From IMG/VR virus record IMGVR_UViG_3300044614_002690, positions 1 through 37,370 of that record: a stretch of DNA of 37,370 bases. The stretch is one strand, 5' to 3'. A model generated the notes under the pieces. It was not told where the DNA came from, did no database searches, and was given only the letters and a program-made list of their open reading frames with translations. The stretch comes from a virus. Below, one piece after another: positions 36,982 through 37,370 of this stretch (the first letter of the stretch is position 1; the number at the start of each line of letters is the position of its first letter). Position numbers and translations under genes: made by a program.

Positions 36982-37329
36982 ATGCCCTCCTTCTCCTCTG
37001 CTCAGGCCCGCCGCTTCGCCGCGCAGGGCGCCCGCCAGGGCGCTGCGGCCAACGCCAACGCCTCCGCCACCTACGCCGGACGCACGCTCTGCGTGTCGCG
37101 CACCGGCCTCGACCACCGGCGCGCGGTCGAGGCCGGCCCTTTCGAGGGCATGCCCGAGGCCACGATCCGCGTTTGCGCCGCCGACCACCCGTGGTTCTTG
37201 TCCGACGAGGCCGCCGCCCGCGCCGCCGTGGGCCAGTCGCTGACCCTCGACGGGCAGCTCCTCAAGATCGCCACCGTGAAGCGCCTCCCCCTGGCCGGCG
37301 AGATCGTGCTCACCCTCGCGAAGGCGTAG
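36982..37329 (+). CDS. Head-tail connector/completion protein
   Basis: 115 aa: basic N-terminus (SAQARRFAAQGARQGAAANA), C-terminal beta region with HPWFLSDEAAARAAVGQSLT and LLKIATVKRLPLAGEIVLTL. The last 86 bp are repeated at the window start. It lies after the decoration candidate and before the tail completion candidate on the circle, so it likely acts at the head-tail joint (lambda FII type). Assignment by order. Confidence 0.5.
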   Translation: MPSFSSAQARRFAAQGARQGAAANANASATYAGRTLCVSRTGLDHRRAVEAGPFEGMPEATIRVCAADHPWFLSDEAAARAAVGQSLTLDGQLLKIATVKRLPLAGEIVLTLAKA

Positions 37330-37370
37330 CGGAGCGCGCCGCACTCGACCTTTTGACCTTCGACCTTCCG
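37244..37370. repeat. Terminal direct repeat, right copy
   Basis: Identical to 1-127; see the left copy. Removing it gives a 37,243-bp circle in which 36982-37329 continues without break into 146-844. Confidence 0.93.

Overview
The window is a complete temperate phage genome captured as a circular assembly. Its first 127 bases (1-127) are repeated exactly at its end (37244-37370), so the unique circle is 37,243 bp. It is GC-rich. Gene starts usually lack a Shine-Dalgarno box and instead follow a C/T-rich leader. The host cannot be named from sequence; a high-GC bacterium is clear, and a Verrucomicrobiota-like host is only a guess. The morphology is a siphovirus with lambda-type packaging and head genes (GpA terminase, lambda-type portal, S49 protease, scaffold, HK97-fold capsid) and a short tape measure (425 aa).

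Layout on the circle. The late region runs from the packaging genes (22665-25762), through an insertion (25763-31345), into head genes (31616-37329), across the circular junction into tail genes (146-9896), and ends with envelope/lysis-type genes (9898-11175). The last tail protein carries an SGNH esterase domain. Next come a tRNA-Leu(UAA) 3' fragment, interpreted as attP, and a tyrosine integrase (11191-12412). A leftward immunity unit (repressor plus small membrane protein, 12428-13197) faces a rightward early operon across a control region with two 12-bp inverted operators. The early operon (13277-22159) has about ten small genes mostly joined by ATGA overlaps, then a ParB-like protein, an AEP-type primase and an AAA+ helicase. 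A terminator and about 450 bp of non-coding DNA follow (cos or origin candidate).

The remarkable part is 25.9-30.2 kb, inserted between terL and the gpW-like gene, where lambda-like phages normally have no gap. It looks like a gene-cassette array of integron type. Seven imperfect inverted repeats of 58-106 bp have outer AAC...GTT boxes (GGCTAAC...GTTAGCC at best). Most carry an unpaired extra base on the same arm. They separate small cassettes of genes; no integron integrase is present. Three cassettes share one architecture: paired palindromic operators around the -35, then one or two small unknown proteins, then a small HTH protein starting ATGAGCTTC and translationally coupled. This is the layout of anti-CRISPR/Aca operons (or of toxin-antitoxin units with an HTH antitoxin). 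Two of these promoters have the same 71-bp spacing from -35 to ATG but different operator half-sites. Another cassette holds a DNA-methyltransferase-like gene frameshifted inside three copies of a 7-bp repeat. Just downstream lies a second, decayed DNA methyltransferase with an in-frame TGA.

No endolysin could be recognised. Most tail genes are assigned by position as well as sequence.
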